DNA of 64,000 nt from Jaenimonas drosophilae (lineage: Eukaryota; Euglenozoa; Kinetoplastea; Trypanosomatida; Trypanosomatidae). The position numbers and the translations under genes were made by a program. A model generated the notes under the pieces. The model ran no database searches. It was not told the DNA's origin and saw nothing but the letters and a program-made list of their open reading frames with translations. Every line of letters begins with the position of its first letter. The stretch's first letter is position 1. The stretch covers positions 1-64,000 of the forward strand of contig JASAON010001646.1 of assembly GCA_030849065.1 (NCBI GenBank), written 5' to 3'. This document shows, piece by piece, positions 18,165-26,983 of this stretch.

Positions 18165-20831
18165 CTAGGCCTTTCGCCCCAACACATCTTCAAGCCGCTC
18201 CACCTCCACCTCCTTGTGCAGCTGCTGCTTCAAGCGATTCACCGGTTGCTGGCCGTTGTTGTTGTTGTTGGTGGTGGTGGCACCTGTGTTTGTGTGTGCC
18301 GCACGTCGCTCGCGATCGGCCCGCTTCGCCTCCTTCTCCGCCTGCGCCTTCTCTGCGGCGGCGGCGATGCGCTTTTTCTTCTCGCTTGTGCTGAAGATGC
18401 CATGTGCGTTGGTGAGCTGATCCATCGATACATCCAACGAGCCCCACAACGAACGTGTTTGGTTCCAGCCTTGTGTCGGGCGATCGAGACCATCTCGACG
18501 CTGATGCGCAATCTTCTCCATCCACGTGGCCATCATCTTGGCCCGCACCTCGCTCGGCATCTCCGTCTTGCGCGCATCAATGGTGAAGCGGATCGCGAAC
18601 GTTGGGCAATCCCCAAAATCCATCAACAAACGGTCGTGCAACAAAAAATCAAGATCCACCACCTTGCGCACGGAGAGGAGGTCCTTGGCGAGGAGGAGGG
18701 CCTTCATGGCGGCATCCAAGGGCTGCGTGCCAACGTGGCTCATGTGCTGCTTCCAGAGCTGCCGCGAGAGCTCCACGTCGCGCGAGACGGCGTCAATGAA
18801 GTTATTCCAGCTATCCACGGCAAACTTTTTTGGCTTCCGAATCACATCGGAGAGGAAAATCATCAGCGTGGAGAGGTACTTGATGACGAAGTGTGCCAAC
18901 ATTTGACGAAGAATGCGTCGCTGGCGTTGTTCCGGCAACATCACTCGGAACTCCTCCTCAACGTACTCCGCCATGGTTCCTAAAATGAGCTCAAGCGGGT
19001 TGGTGCTCGCGCTGTACCACGCACCGGGGCGGAAGATGAGGCCCCATTCACCACTCACAACACGCTCCACCTGCACGTTGATCTCATCCAGATAGAAGAT
19101 GGCGGCATCCGCCAACGCATCCTGCACCTCCACGAAGGGAGATGGCTCGGTGGTGGTGGTGGTGGCAGATTCATCGCCCCAGCACCCATCAAATTTGCGC
19201 TCAATGGAGTCAAGCTCCTCCTCCATCGCCCCGACATCATTGCAGAAGGCGTAGAGATAGAGCATGCGCTGCTGTGGCCAATCTGCCGCCACTTGTGCAG
19301 CAGCACCACCACCACCACGTGCGTTGTTGCTCTTCTTGCTGAGCTCATCCTCCCAATAATCGTAATCGCTCATCTCACGGCAGAGGCTGAGGTAGGCCAA
19401 CATCGCCTCGGCACACGCGCGGCCAACCTGCCGCATCACGGGCAGCTCGAGCGTAGATGAGAGGCCATCAATGGTTTGCTGAAGAACAGCAAACACATCC
19501 ACGGGGCCTGTGGTGATGGGGTGGCCAGATGAGCTCATGGTTGGGCCCACTTGAAGATTCATGATGTTGCGTGCGCAGGCACGAGCGAGGTGGATGAGGT
19601 GGTCGGATAAACCACGTACGGCCGTGGTGGTGAAGGTGGCGGAGTATGAATCCAACGCTTGTGTTGGCACATAATGCGCAAAATTGCAGCGCTGCAGAGA
19701 ATCTTTGTACCACTGCGCAAAGGCCGAGGCCTCCATGAGCTCCTTGACGGAGATGCGCTGCACATTGGCAACAAATCGCTCGAGCACCTGCACCACCTCC
19801 GCATGAATCGCCACCACCACCGTCTTAAAAAAGGGAAATGAGGTTGAAAACGGCACGAGAATGAGCTCCAATGCCTCCAAGACGGGCTCCACCTTCTTCA
19901 TTTGCTCCAGGAGCACCGAGAGCTGTTGTACCGGATCTACAACATCCATCAAAATTTGCTCATCCCACAACTCACGCACGCTCTCAACCACGGCGGAACG
20001 CATAACCTCGGTGGTGATGCAGCGGCTGCCATCAGCATGAAGAAGGGCCGGTGCATCGCCGAGCTCCTCGCCACAGACCTCGATGCACTCCCGCAACGCC
20101 TTGAAGGCCGCAAAATCATCCACGAGAACGGAGCTCTCAGGCACCTCCTCGAGCGCTTTTTGGATAGAAACCATCACGGTGTCGGCGCGAAGCACACCGA
20201 GAAGCTCCGCGACGAGCATCGAGGCCACCGCATCGAGCTTGGAGAAGAAGGGCTCAAATACAGCCTGGTAGCTCACCGTGCGTGCGCCAGACTTGGATTG
20301 CACCGTGTTGCGAATCAATCGCAATCGCCGAATGCGGGAATAAATGTTTCGGAACTGGTGTTGGCGTACGAGCTCGTACAAGTTGCTGTGGCGCACCTCC
20401 TTCAAGGCACGCGACCACTCAATGACGGAGCGCACGTTGTCGCGGAGGACCTTCAGTCGCACGAGCTGCTTCGACGGAAGCCCTTCTTCGCCCAAGCCCT
20501 CAATGAGCTTCCCCTGCTTAATGAAGAGCTCCTGCAGCTGCTGCACATGCTCGTAGTTGGCACGCACCAATTGTGCAGCACCTTGGCCATCGGCAATTTG
20601 CGCGCTGACCATCGTCTTCATGGTCGTTCGTATGTCGCGCGCCTCCCCATCGCAGGATTCCAGCAAACGTGGCAGCGCCACCTCGAGAGCGGCTTGATGG
20701 CTGAGCTCCACGTTTAGAGTCTCGCCCACCTCCTTGCGAAGCTGTTGGATCTCCGTCTCACTCAGGTAGGGCAGTACCTCTGTGACGGCATAGCGATGCA
20801 CCGATGCACTGGAATGGTTGGCAAGGCTCAT
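18165..20831 (-). CDS. SEC6: Exocyst complex subunit Sec6
   Basis: This 888-residue, almost wholly helical protein fits Sec6/EXOC3, part of the exocyst complex that tethers secretory vesicles to the plasma membrane (in trypanosomatid-like cells, the flagellar pocket). The N-terminal 130 residues form coiled coil. The middle contains an RLKVLRDNV helix and FRNIYSRIRRLRLIRN. The C-terminal third has the layout of the Sec6 domain: ILGTMAEYVEEEFRVMLPEQ, RRILRQMLAHFVIKYLSTLM, and later LHDRLLMDFGD. The tail is charged, Lys/Ala/Gln-rich and contains an Asn run. Length fits the family (about 750-900). The ATG at 20831 follows GTTCTTGGTTGAAG almost directly. Another CATCHR tether subunit is the main alternative. 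Confidence 0.68.
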   Translation of the reverse strand: MSLANHSSASVHRYAVTEVLPYLSETEIQQLRKEVGETLNVELSHQAALEVALPRLLESCDGEARDIRTTMKTMVSAQIADGQGAAQLVRANYEHVQQLQELFIKQGKLIEGLGEEGLPSKQLVRLKVLRDNVRSVIEWSRALKEVRHSNLYELVRQHQFRNIYSRIRRLRLIRNTVQSKSGARTVSYQAVFEPFFSKLDAVASMLVAELLGVLRADTVMVSIQKALEEVPESSVLVDDFAAFKALRECIEVCGEELGDAPALLHADGSRCITTEVMRSAVVESVRELWDEQILMDVVDPVQQLSVLLEQMKKVEPVLEALELILVPFSTSFPFFKTVVVAIHAEVVQVLERFVANVQRISVKELMEASAFAQWYKDSLQRCNFAHYVPTQALDSYSATFTTTAVRGLSDHLIHLARACARNIMNLQVGPTMSSSGHPITTGPVDVFAVLQQTIDGLSSTLELPVMRQVGRACAEAMLAYLSLCREMSDYDYWEDELSKKSNNARGGGGAAAQVAADWPQQRMLYLYAFCNDVGAMEEELDSIERKFDGCWGDESATTTTTEPSPFVEVQDALADAAIFYLDEINVQVERVVSGEWGLIFRPGAWYSASTNPLELILGTMAEYVEEEFRVMLPEQRQRRILRQMLAHFVIKYLSTLMIFLSDVIRKPKKFAVDSWNNFIDAVSRDVELSRQLWKQHMSHVGTQPLDAAMKALLLAKDLLSVRKVVDLDFLLHDRLLMDFGDCPTFAIRFTIDARKTEMPSEVRAKMMATWMEKIAHQRRDGLDRPTQGWNQTRSLWGSLDVSMDQLTNAHGIFSTSEKKKRIAAAAEKAQAEKEAKRADRERRAAHTNTGATTTNNNNNGQQPVNRLKQQLHKEVEVERLEDVLGRKA

Positions 20832-21077
20832 GCTTCAACCAAGAACACACACACACACAAATACAACAACAACAACAAGAAATGTGGTTGTGACGTGATG
20901 TCCTTGACCAAGATACCCTACAAGGGTACGCTGTTAAGAAGAAGAAGAATGGGAATGAGAGTGTTGCGCACGTTGAGGGCATGGTGAGGTCAGCCAACAT
21001 CTCCGTGGATGGAGCCACACTCGAACACTTGATGTGCAAATATGCAAGGATATGTGATGGATTTAAGGGTCTGGCCG

Positions 21078-21683
21078 CTACTTCTTGCGGAGCGCCTCCT
21101 TCTTGCGGTGAAACTCCTCCACGAGACGATCCACGCGATCATCCAGATTCTCCTCTTGGTGTGCGCTCGCCAACGCCTCGGGGTCGTTGGGCACCAGAGA
21201 AAACTTCATCATCTTCAGTTTGTCATAGTATTCTTGGTAATCTGGAATCGTGAAGTTCTCGAGCTCGTCGAGCTTCTTCGTCTCAGCCAGCTCATGGTCC
21301 ATGAGGCGCACGAGATCCATCTTCTTGTAGTTAGAATGAAGGCCATGGCAAGCAGAACCTCCAGCATAACCACCAACGAGCGCAACCCAGCCTGCATAGG
21401 AACGCATCATGGGAAAGCGGCTCCCAATCGCCAAGCACATGCCCATCGTGGTCGCCGCCGCACTGCCAAAATATCCGTAGTACCAATAACTGCTGTTGGC
21501 GATGGCAGTCATCTCCTCCGTTTTCTTGGTGATGCGGCCGCCGCTGTCCTGCACGAAAACACGCGCCTTCACGTTGGCTTGTTGGTATTTTTCCTGTGCC
21601 GTGAGTGGGGCCGAGCCCCCTGCAACGAAGGTGGGGGTGGAGGTGCTGTTTGAGCCCCGTTTGCCTGCCAGTGAAGAGAACAT
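21078..21683 (-). CDS. Small two-helix membrane protein, weakly OCIA-like
   Basis: This 201-residue protein has two hydrophobic segments, YWYYGYFGSAAATTMGMCLA (about 70-90) and a Gly-rich AGWVALVGGYAGGSACHG (about 100-117), followed by a charged C-terminal half rich in Asp, Glu and Lys with coiled-coil character. Aromatic SYWYYG, the paired helices, and the closing Gly-rich helix followed by a lysine pair are in the order seen in OCIA-domain mitochondrial inner-membrane proteins, but the match is weak. The ATG at 21683 lies 29 nt after TTGTTGTGTAG; an upstream extension would be 5' UTR and would run into the next gene's stop codon. Confidence 0.6.
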   Translation of the reverse strand: MFSSLAGKRGSNSTSTPTFVAGGSAPLTAQEKYQQANVKARVFVQDSGGRITKKTEEMTAIANSSYWYYGYFGSAAATTMGMCLAIGSRFPMMRSYAGWVALVGGYAGGSACHGLHSNYKKMDLVRLMDHELAETKKLDELENFTIPDYQEYYDKLKMMKFSLVPNDPEALASAHQEENLDDRVDRLVEEFHRKKEALRKK

Positions 21684-21928
21684 GGTTAGGACTTCGATAA
21701 GAGTCGCACAACTACACAACAAGAAAACGTGTGCTGAAAAAAAGAAGTGAAGAAGAAGAATATACATACATGAAACATTTGTACAGTATATATGTCTTGT
21801 GCAGAAACAACAAACACGTCCACGTCTTGTGTGATGTTTGTTAGTTGTGTGATGATGCATCACTTCATGTTTATGCTGGATGCTGGCCACATCCTCTCTT
21901 CCAACACGTACCTGATGCTCCCCCTCCC

Positions 21929-24508
21929 TCACTCCACGCGTACGTGCCCCGGTCGAGCCGGTGGCGGTGGGGGAGCGGCGGTGCTGATGAAGCTGGCGGG
22001 CAGAGGCTCATACGGCACCTGCGGATGATCCGGTGTGTAGAAGCCCAACCCGCGCAGATCATTCTTCAGTGATCCTTGGCTGAATCCTGGCGCGGCGTTG
22101 CGTGCGTGCACGTGAATCTTATCAAAGAGGGCCTTGTCGCGGCGGTAGAGGAAGCGGGCGCGAATGGGATTAACGTTGTGCAAGGTGCAGGGCCGATCTC
22201 GGATGGGCTTCTGCAAACGTGTGTGGTGCGTGATGGAGCGGAGTTCCTTGCTGCGTAGTGCCCGCAACAGCGGCAAGGAAGGATCGTAGAGGTCCGTAGA
22301 TCGGGTGAGCGGGCTGTGCTCGCCCTTTAGAAAGTGATGCGGATTGCGTGCGATGGAGGTGGAGCTCATCAACGTATGAACCTTGAGCAACGGCATCTCA
22401 CGCGCACAGTACGCAGCAACGGTCCAGAGGATGAGATCCTCATTGCAGTACGTGCCCGCATCATGGAGCTCCACCTCTTCGGCGTAGGAGAGAAGCACCA
22501 CACGGCCCTTGGCGAGCTGTTCTGCAAGGATGCGCAGCGCACGCTTGGCAAGCATTCGTGTGTTCTCCGCCTCTGCGGTGTAGCTCAACGCAGAGAGCTC
22601 GCGCAGGCATGAGTAGGACACCACAAGACCATCTTTTCCGGTTTGCAAACGTTGCACGCACGATGTGAGGCTGCTGATGGAATTGCCAACAACACTGCTG
22701 TGAAGAAGGTACATGTTATTGAGAGAGCGGAGGTACTCGAGTGAGGTAGTGAAGGTGCGGATGGGGTGAAACAAACGGCCTTCATGTTCCACCAGATACG
22801 TGTGCTGGTGCCCATGTGGAGATGACGATGATGATGATGATGCATGCGCACGACGCTCTTCCTCCTCGGCGTGAAGGTGGTCTGCCACCGTCTTCATGGC
22901 AGGCATGTGCTGAAGTGAAAGTGCGTTGAGGTGCAAACGTTGCGCCACACTCACAGCTTCGTCTTTTGCTCGACGCGAGAGGAGCAGGCCGTGGCCCGCA
23001 TCCACCAATGCGGCCACTAATTCCTCGTCCTTGGCCGATTTGGCGGTGGTGATGGCCTCTTCAAGCAATTGAGTAGCGGCACGGCGCACCTCTTCTCGTG
23101 CATCGCGACCTGCCGCAGCAAAAAAGGAAGGCCCACGTGTTGGCAAAACCTTAGGTAGCCGCACATTGCCACCCTCTGCATCCATCAAACGTGCCAACAA
23201 CACATCGTTGTATTCAGTTGTCTCCGTCATGGCCAACAAGAAGTAGAGCTGCTCCATCACCGCCGTATTCTCCTCCACCTTCGCGGAGTTGTTTTCGCTG
23301 GCCCACCGATGCAGGATGGCCTCAACGAGCGCTGTGGTGAGAGCTCCATCAGGCCGCTCCACCACACCAATCAGGCCACCCAACGTACCAACCAGCTCCA
23401 TCAAGGAAAAGTCTTGCAATCCTCCAGGACGCAACAGCGACTCCGCCACAGCATCGAAGAGATCCTCCCCAACACGTTGGTAGGCGGTGTTGCGATTGAT
23501 GCCCTGTGGGTGGCTATAGTCTGCGCGGTTTTGTGGTGAATTCGCATTCATCTCGTACCACTTGTTTGGCTGAAACACCTTGATGAGTGCGAGGAAGTGA
23601 AGCAGCTGCACCAGCATCGCCGGAGATTCCGCCAGACGTTGTGGTTGTGCCTCGACGAGCATCTCCGTCAGGGCCTCCACCAACGAGATGAAGGCGCTCG
23701 TGAGCTCGCTCGAGACGCTGTAGGGCCGGCCAAACTTAACCACTTGTGTGGTGAGAAAGCGAAGCCCGTTTCCGTGCGGAGAGAAGAGCTGGCTGAGCTC
23801 ATAGAGTACCACCTCCACCTCTGCATTGCTGCGCTGTTGGAGGGTGGAGGCTAAGTCGAGGATCGTGGCTGTGCGCGCGATGCGTTCGGGGCGCTGCAGA
23901 AATTGATGCAACAACTCCGTCACGGTGCGGCGGCAGGTCAGGCGATCTACGATGGGGAAGCGTTCATCCGCCACATATCCACCAAACCAATCATCAGCAG
24001 CATCATCATCATTGGCAGCCTCCTTCGCGGCAACTCCGCTCGACGTGGCGGGTTCCACCCGATCCAACGCATCATGAAGTGAGCTGTGTGGTACAGCATC
24101 ATCATCCTCCATCGTAGCCAAGAAGGCCGCTGCCTCATCCATGCCCGACTCATCGGCAAACATCGTAGTTGAGGTGGTGGTTGTGCGGCGCTGCTCCACG
24201 CGTTGTGCTGCCAGCTCAACATCGGGAATGTTGCGCAGTCGGGTAGGGCCAAAGCCCATCGCCTCATCGTACATGGGAAGAGGAAAAGGTGTGAAGGAGG
24301 GAGATACCTCCTTGGCCTGCATCGTCTCTGGCAGCTCTGCCAGACGAGGTTGCTGTGGTGGAGCTCCTCCATCATTCTCATCATGTGTGGTACGTGATGG
24401 GCCATCAAAACGCATCAATAGCGACCGATTAGGTGCGCCGAGGCCAACGGAGTGAAGAAGACTTGCGGGTGAGCGCCATCGAATCAGCGCCGGCGAGGTG
24501 CGATGCAT
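21929..24508 (-). CDS. Mitochondrial helical protein, 859 aa, unknown
   Basis: I do not recognise this protein. The N-terminus (MHRTSPALIRWRSPASLLHSVG) is a convincing mitochondrial presequence. About residues 150-720 are a series of amphipathic helices with leucine-rich repeats of 30-40 residues (for example ATILDLASTLQQRSNAEVEV, LVGTLGGLIGVVERPDG). The C-terminal 80 residues are basic and aromatic (KALFDKIHVHARNAAPGF, LGFYTPDHPQVPYEPLPASF), a style common in kinetoplastid mitoribosomal or ribosome-assembly proteins. A Ser run and His/Gln stretch at about 560-575 is low complexity. A mitochondrial RNA-related role is inference. The ATG follows TTTTGTAG closely. Confidence 0.6.
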   Translation of the reverse strand: MHRTSPALIRWRSPASLLHSVGLGAPNRSLLMRFDGPSRTTHDENDGGAPPQQPRLAELPETMQAKEVSPSFTPFPLPMYDEAMGFGPTRLRNIPDVELAAQRVEQRRTTTTSTTMFADESGMDEAAAFLATMEDDDAVPHSSLHDALDRVEPATSSGVAAKEAANDDDAADDWFGGYVADERFPIVDRLTCRRTVTELLHQFLQRPERIARTATILDLASTLQQRSNAEVEVVLYELSQLFSPHGNGLRFLTTQVVKFGRPYSVSSELTSAFISLVEALTEMLVEAQPQRLAESPAMLVQLLHFLALIKVFQPNKWYEMNANSPQNRADYSHPQGINRNTAYQRVGEDLFDAVAESLLRPGGLQDFSLMELVGTLGGLIGVVERPDGALTTALVEAILHRWASENNSAKVEENTAVMEQLYFLLAMTETTEYNDVLLARLMDAEGGNVRLPKVLPTRGPSFFAAAGRDAREEVRRAATQLLEEAITTAKSAKDEELVAALVDAGHGLLLSRRAKDEAVSVAQRLHLNALSLQHMPAMKTVADHLHAEEEERRAHASSSSSSSPHGHQHTYLVEHEGRLFHPIRTFTTSLEYLRSLNNMYLLHSSVVGNSISSLTSCVQRLQTGKDGLVVSYSCLRELSALSYTAEAENTRMLAKRALRILAEQLAKGRVVLLSYAEEVELHDAGTYCNEDLILWTVAAYCAREMPLLKVHTLMSSTSIARNPHHFLKGEHSPLTRSTDLYDPSLPLLRALRSKELRSITHHTRLQKPIRDRPCTLHNVNPIRARFLYRRDKALFDKIHVHARNAAPGFSQGSLKNDLRGLGFYTPDHPQVPYEPLPASFISTAAPPPPPARPGHVRVE

Positions 24509-24670
24509 TTCACCGCGAGCTTCTACAAAACACCAATGAAAAACAGAGTGGAGGAAGAGAGAGATGTATATCTGATGATGATCTCACGTGTAGGAGTAGC
24601 AGCTTCACAACAACAACAACAACAACAACATTATCACAATTTGTATGTTGATGTACAGCAGAGGTTCTCC

Positions 24671-26086
24671 TCACCCTAACCGAGCATAAATGATGAGCAA
24701 CAGCACCACCGCCATGAAGATGAATGCGCGATGCAGCACCGACTTCGCGCCACCCCCTTGCGAGGGAGTTGATTGATGAGCAACGGAGAAGCTGCGGTGT
24801 GCCTCTCGCGATGCCGATGATGAGGAGGAAAAGAGCCACTTCAAGATGCTCGATGAGCCTCCACGCTCTGCAGCATAGCGCACATACCACGGCGTAGATT
24901 CATCCGTGGCACTCATCGTGTTGGCATCTTCATTAATGAAGAGCTCTGCTCCATCTACACTCAGCCCCACCTCTCGTTGCGCGGCGAAGGCGAGAGCATC
25001 TTCGGTTGTGGCGCGCTGCGTGAGCCATGCGAGCTCCTCTTCCGCCACACTCCTGACACGCGCTTCGTACGCAACATGCTCCTCCACCAAAAATTCAATA
25101 TCCTCACGTGGTCCAGGGTAGCGAAGCTCACGATGCAGCGCATCCAAGGCCTGATTGCGCTGGCGCTGCAACGAGGCCAGCTCCTCCTCCTTCTTCTCAA
25201 CGATGGCGGGTGGTGTTCGACGGTACGGCTGGCGCAAAATCATGAGCTCGGCAGACTTGTTGGTGGCGATGTGGGTGAGGCTGGATGAGAGCATCCAACG
25301 TTGGTCGTTGCGGTTGGACTGAACCTGATGCAAAAAACGCTGTGCGTTGTAGTTTTCCAGCTGCAGGAAGACCATCACAAAGGCAAAGAAGAGAACCACG
25401 AGAGCTGCCAGCACAACGGGTTGTTGGTAGGCACTTTGAATTGCGGGAAGCTGCTCCGTGAAGGTATTCATGGCAGCTGTGATGGTGTTCGTGAGGGAGG
25501 AGGCGAGGCTGGCGTTGGGCCCCGCCTCCGCCTCCACCGCCCCACTCACGAGGCGATCTTCGCGGCGGCCAACACGGCTTCCGTCTGCAGGTTGCGCCCG
25601 TGGCCGCATCAGCACACGCATCGTGTTGCCCGCCTCTCGTCGAGCTCCGCGCGGAGCCACAGACATGGCGGTGAGCCGCCCTCCCGCTGCTTTGCTGCCC
25701 GATGCGCTCATGCCGCCATTGTTGGCGCTGTGCGTTTTTCCGTTCAAACTTGTTTCACCCACAGCCTGAAAAGGAGAGCCATAATAGTTGCTGTTGTTGT
25801 TGTTGTTGTTGGCGGCAACCACGCCACCTCCAACAACAGGTGCAGGTGCAGGTGTTGGTGATGATAGAGCAGTGGGGCCGTTGGCACTATCAATGCGGTG
25901 AAAACTCTTGTTGGTCAGGCGCATGCGTGAAACATCCTTGTGCGGCGATGCATGCCGAGCTACACGTGAAGTTTGTGGGGCTAGGGTATCAAGGGAGATC
26001 CCACTTGCATTGTATTGTGGTTGTGGTTGAGCTCTCTTTTTTTCCTCGCTCGCCGGCTCAGAATCATTCGATGGAGGCATGATCAT
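24671..26086 (-). CDS. Hypothetical protein with two membrane helices and a C-terminal anchor
   Basis: This 471-residue protein is not recognised. The N-terminal 190 residues are polar, Ser/Ala/Arg-rich and disordered-looking, with an Asn run. A strong membrane helix follows (VVLAALVVLFFAFVMVFL), then a helical region with a coiled-coil stretch (IVEKKEEELASLQRQRNQAL) and a repeated acidic segment. The protein ends in a second hydrophobic helix, FIFMAVVLLLIIYARLG, that would act as a tail anchor. The topology implies the central coiled-coil part lies on one side of a membrane with both ends on the other. Two in-frame ATGs (26086 and 26080) are possible; a TTG further upstream is not a plausible start. 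A pyrimidine tract lies at about 26115-26165. Confidence 0.6.
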   Translation of the reverse strand: MIMPPSNDSEPASEEKKRAQPQPQYNASGISLDTLAPQTSRVARHASPHKDVSRMRLTNKSFHRIDSANGPTALSSPTPAPAPVVGGGVVAANNNNNNSNYYGSPFQAVGETSLNGKTHSANNGGMSASGSKAAGGRLTAMSVAPRGARREAGNTMRVLMRPRAQPADGSRVGRREDRLVSGAVEAEAGPNASLASSLTNTITAAMNTFTEQLPAIQSAYQQPVVLAALVVLFFAFVMVFLQLENYNAQRFLHQVQSNRNDQRWMLSSSLTHIATNKSAELMILRQPYRRTPPAIVEKKEEELASLQRQRNQALDALHRELRYPGPREDIEFLVEEHVAYEARVRSVAEEELAWLTQRATTEDALAFAAQREVGLSVDGAELFINEDANTMSATDESTPWYVRYAAERGGSSSILKWLFSSSSSASREAHRSFSVAHQSTPSQGGGAKSVLHRAFIFMAVVLLLIIYARLG

Positions 26087-26270
26087 GAAGAAGAATGGCT
26101 TCCACCTCAATCATCCACCGCCTCATCTAGCATCATCATTATCGCAAGCACAAGAAGAGAAGAGTGAAGAGGTTTGATGAGCACCACAACGTCAGTGTCA
26201 TGGACATGTAGGTACATTTATTCGTCTTGATTCATTCCGTTGGGTTAGCATGTGAGAACTGGAAAACCTC

Positions 26271-26299
26271 TCATCATCATCATCATCATCATCATCATC
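26271..26299. repeat. (CAT)n run overlapping a stop codon
   Basis: A 29 bp CAT/ATC run overlaps the end of the next gene. On the coding strand it reads (TGA)n in the gene's own frame, so the stop at 26295-26297 is followed by several tandem in-frame TGA codons. Confidence 0.85.
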
Positions 26300-26723
26300 C
26301 GTCCTGCTCATCCGGATCGAGCAGCCGATCAGCACGCCGACGAGCACGTTTGCCAGCATCCACAATCGGCTTAAAGCCAATATCCACCACCTGGCCTCCC
26401 TCATTGCGAACGTAGGTGTACTGAGCCGCCTGTTGCGCAATCTCCTCATCACCGTACTTGAAGAACATAATGTAGGCCAGATAGCCCACAAAGGAGATCC
26501 AACCCGCCAACCACACAAGCTTCAGTGAGCTCCACCTCCAGCCATACTGCCAACGAATGGGCAGCCGTGGACGAAGTTGCTGAAAAACATAGCCGCCCGC
26601 ACTCTTTGGGATGTCAGGCATGCCAACTTGCTTGTTCTGCGCACGTTGCTTCTTGTGGTTCATCCGCCGGCGTCGCTCTACTTTTGGCATCGCCACGAGA
26701 CAGGCGTGGCAGGCCCGCAACAT
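26295..26723 (-). CDS. Small single-span membrane protein
   Basis: This 142-residue protein is not recognised. It starts MLRACHACLVAMPKVERRRRMN, a short mitochondrial-type presequence, then has a basic linker, one membrane helix (about 80-99, VWLAGWISFVGYLAYIMFF) and a polar C-terminal half ending in an Arg/Asp-rich tail. Size and layout fit a supernumerary subunit of a mitochondrial inner-membrane complex, but nothing more specific can be said. The first ATG after the pyrimidine tract and AG (about 26775-26795) is at 26723; an internal ATG at 26690 is the alternative. The stop lies inside a (TGA)n run. Confidence 0.6.
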   Translation of the reverse strand: MLRACHACLVAMPKVERRRRMNHKKQRAQNKQVGMPDIPKSAGGYVFQQLRPRLPIRWQYGWRWSSLKLVWLAGWISFVGYLAYIMFFKYGDEEIAQQAAQYTYVRNEGGQVVDIGFKPIVDAGKRARRRADRLLDPDEQDG

Positions 26724-26983
26724 GTTTATGTGTCACAATGTCACCACGCAGCCAACCTCCGTACTTATCTTGTGGTGGTGGAAGAAGAGAGAAGAAGGAC
26801 GTGCATCCGTACCATGGAAGAGGAGCACAATATTACGTGCATCAATGTTTCTTTTGTTGGTGTTGTTGCAAATGTGTGTGTGTGTGTTAGTACTTATTCG
26901 ATGTGTTGGCGGCAGCATCATCAGCATTGCACCAACACTAGGATTATTCTTCGTCTCTGCGTAAACCTCATCCTCATCCAGGT

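Noticed and set aside
18018..18983. 321-codon plus-strand frame
   Set aside because: It overlaps the 3' part of Sec6 and a CAT microsatellite, and its product is a poly-Ile/Leu shadow without a domain.
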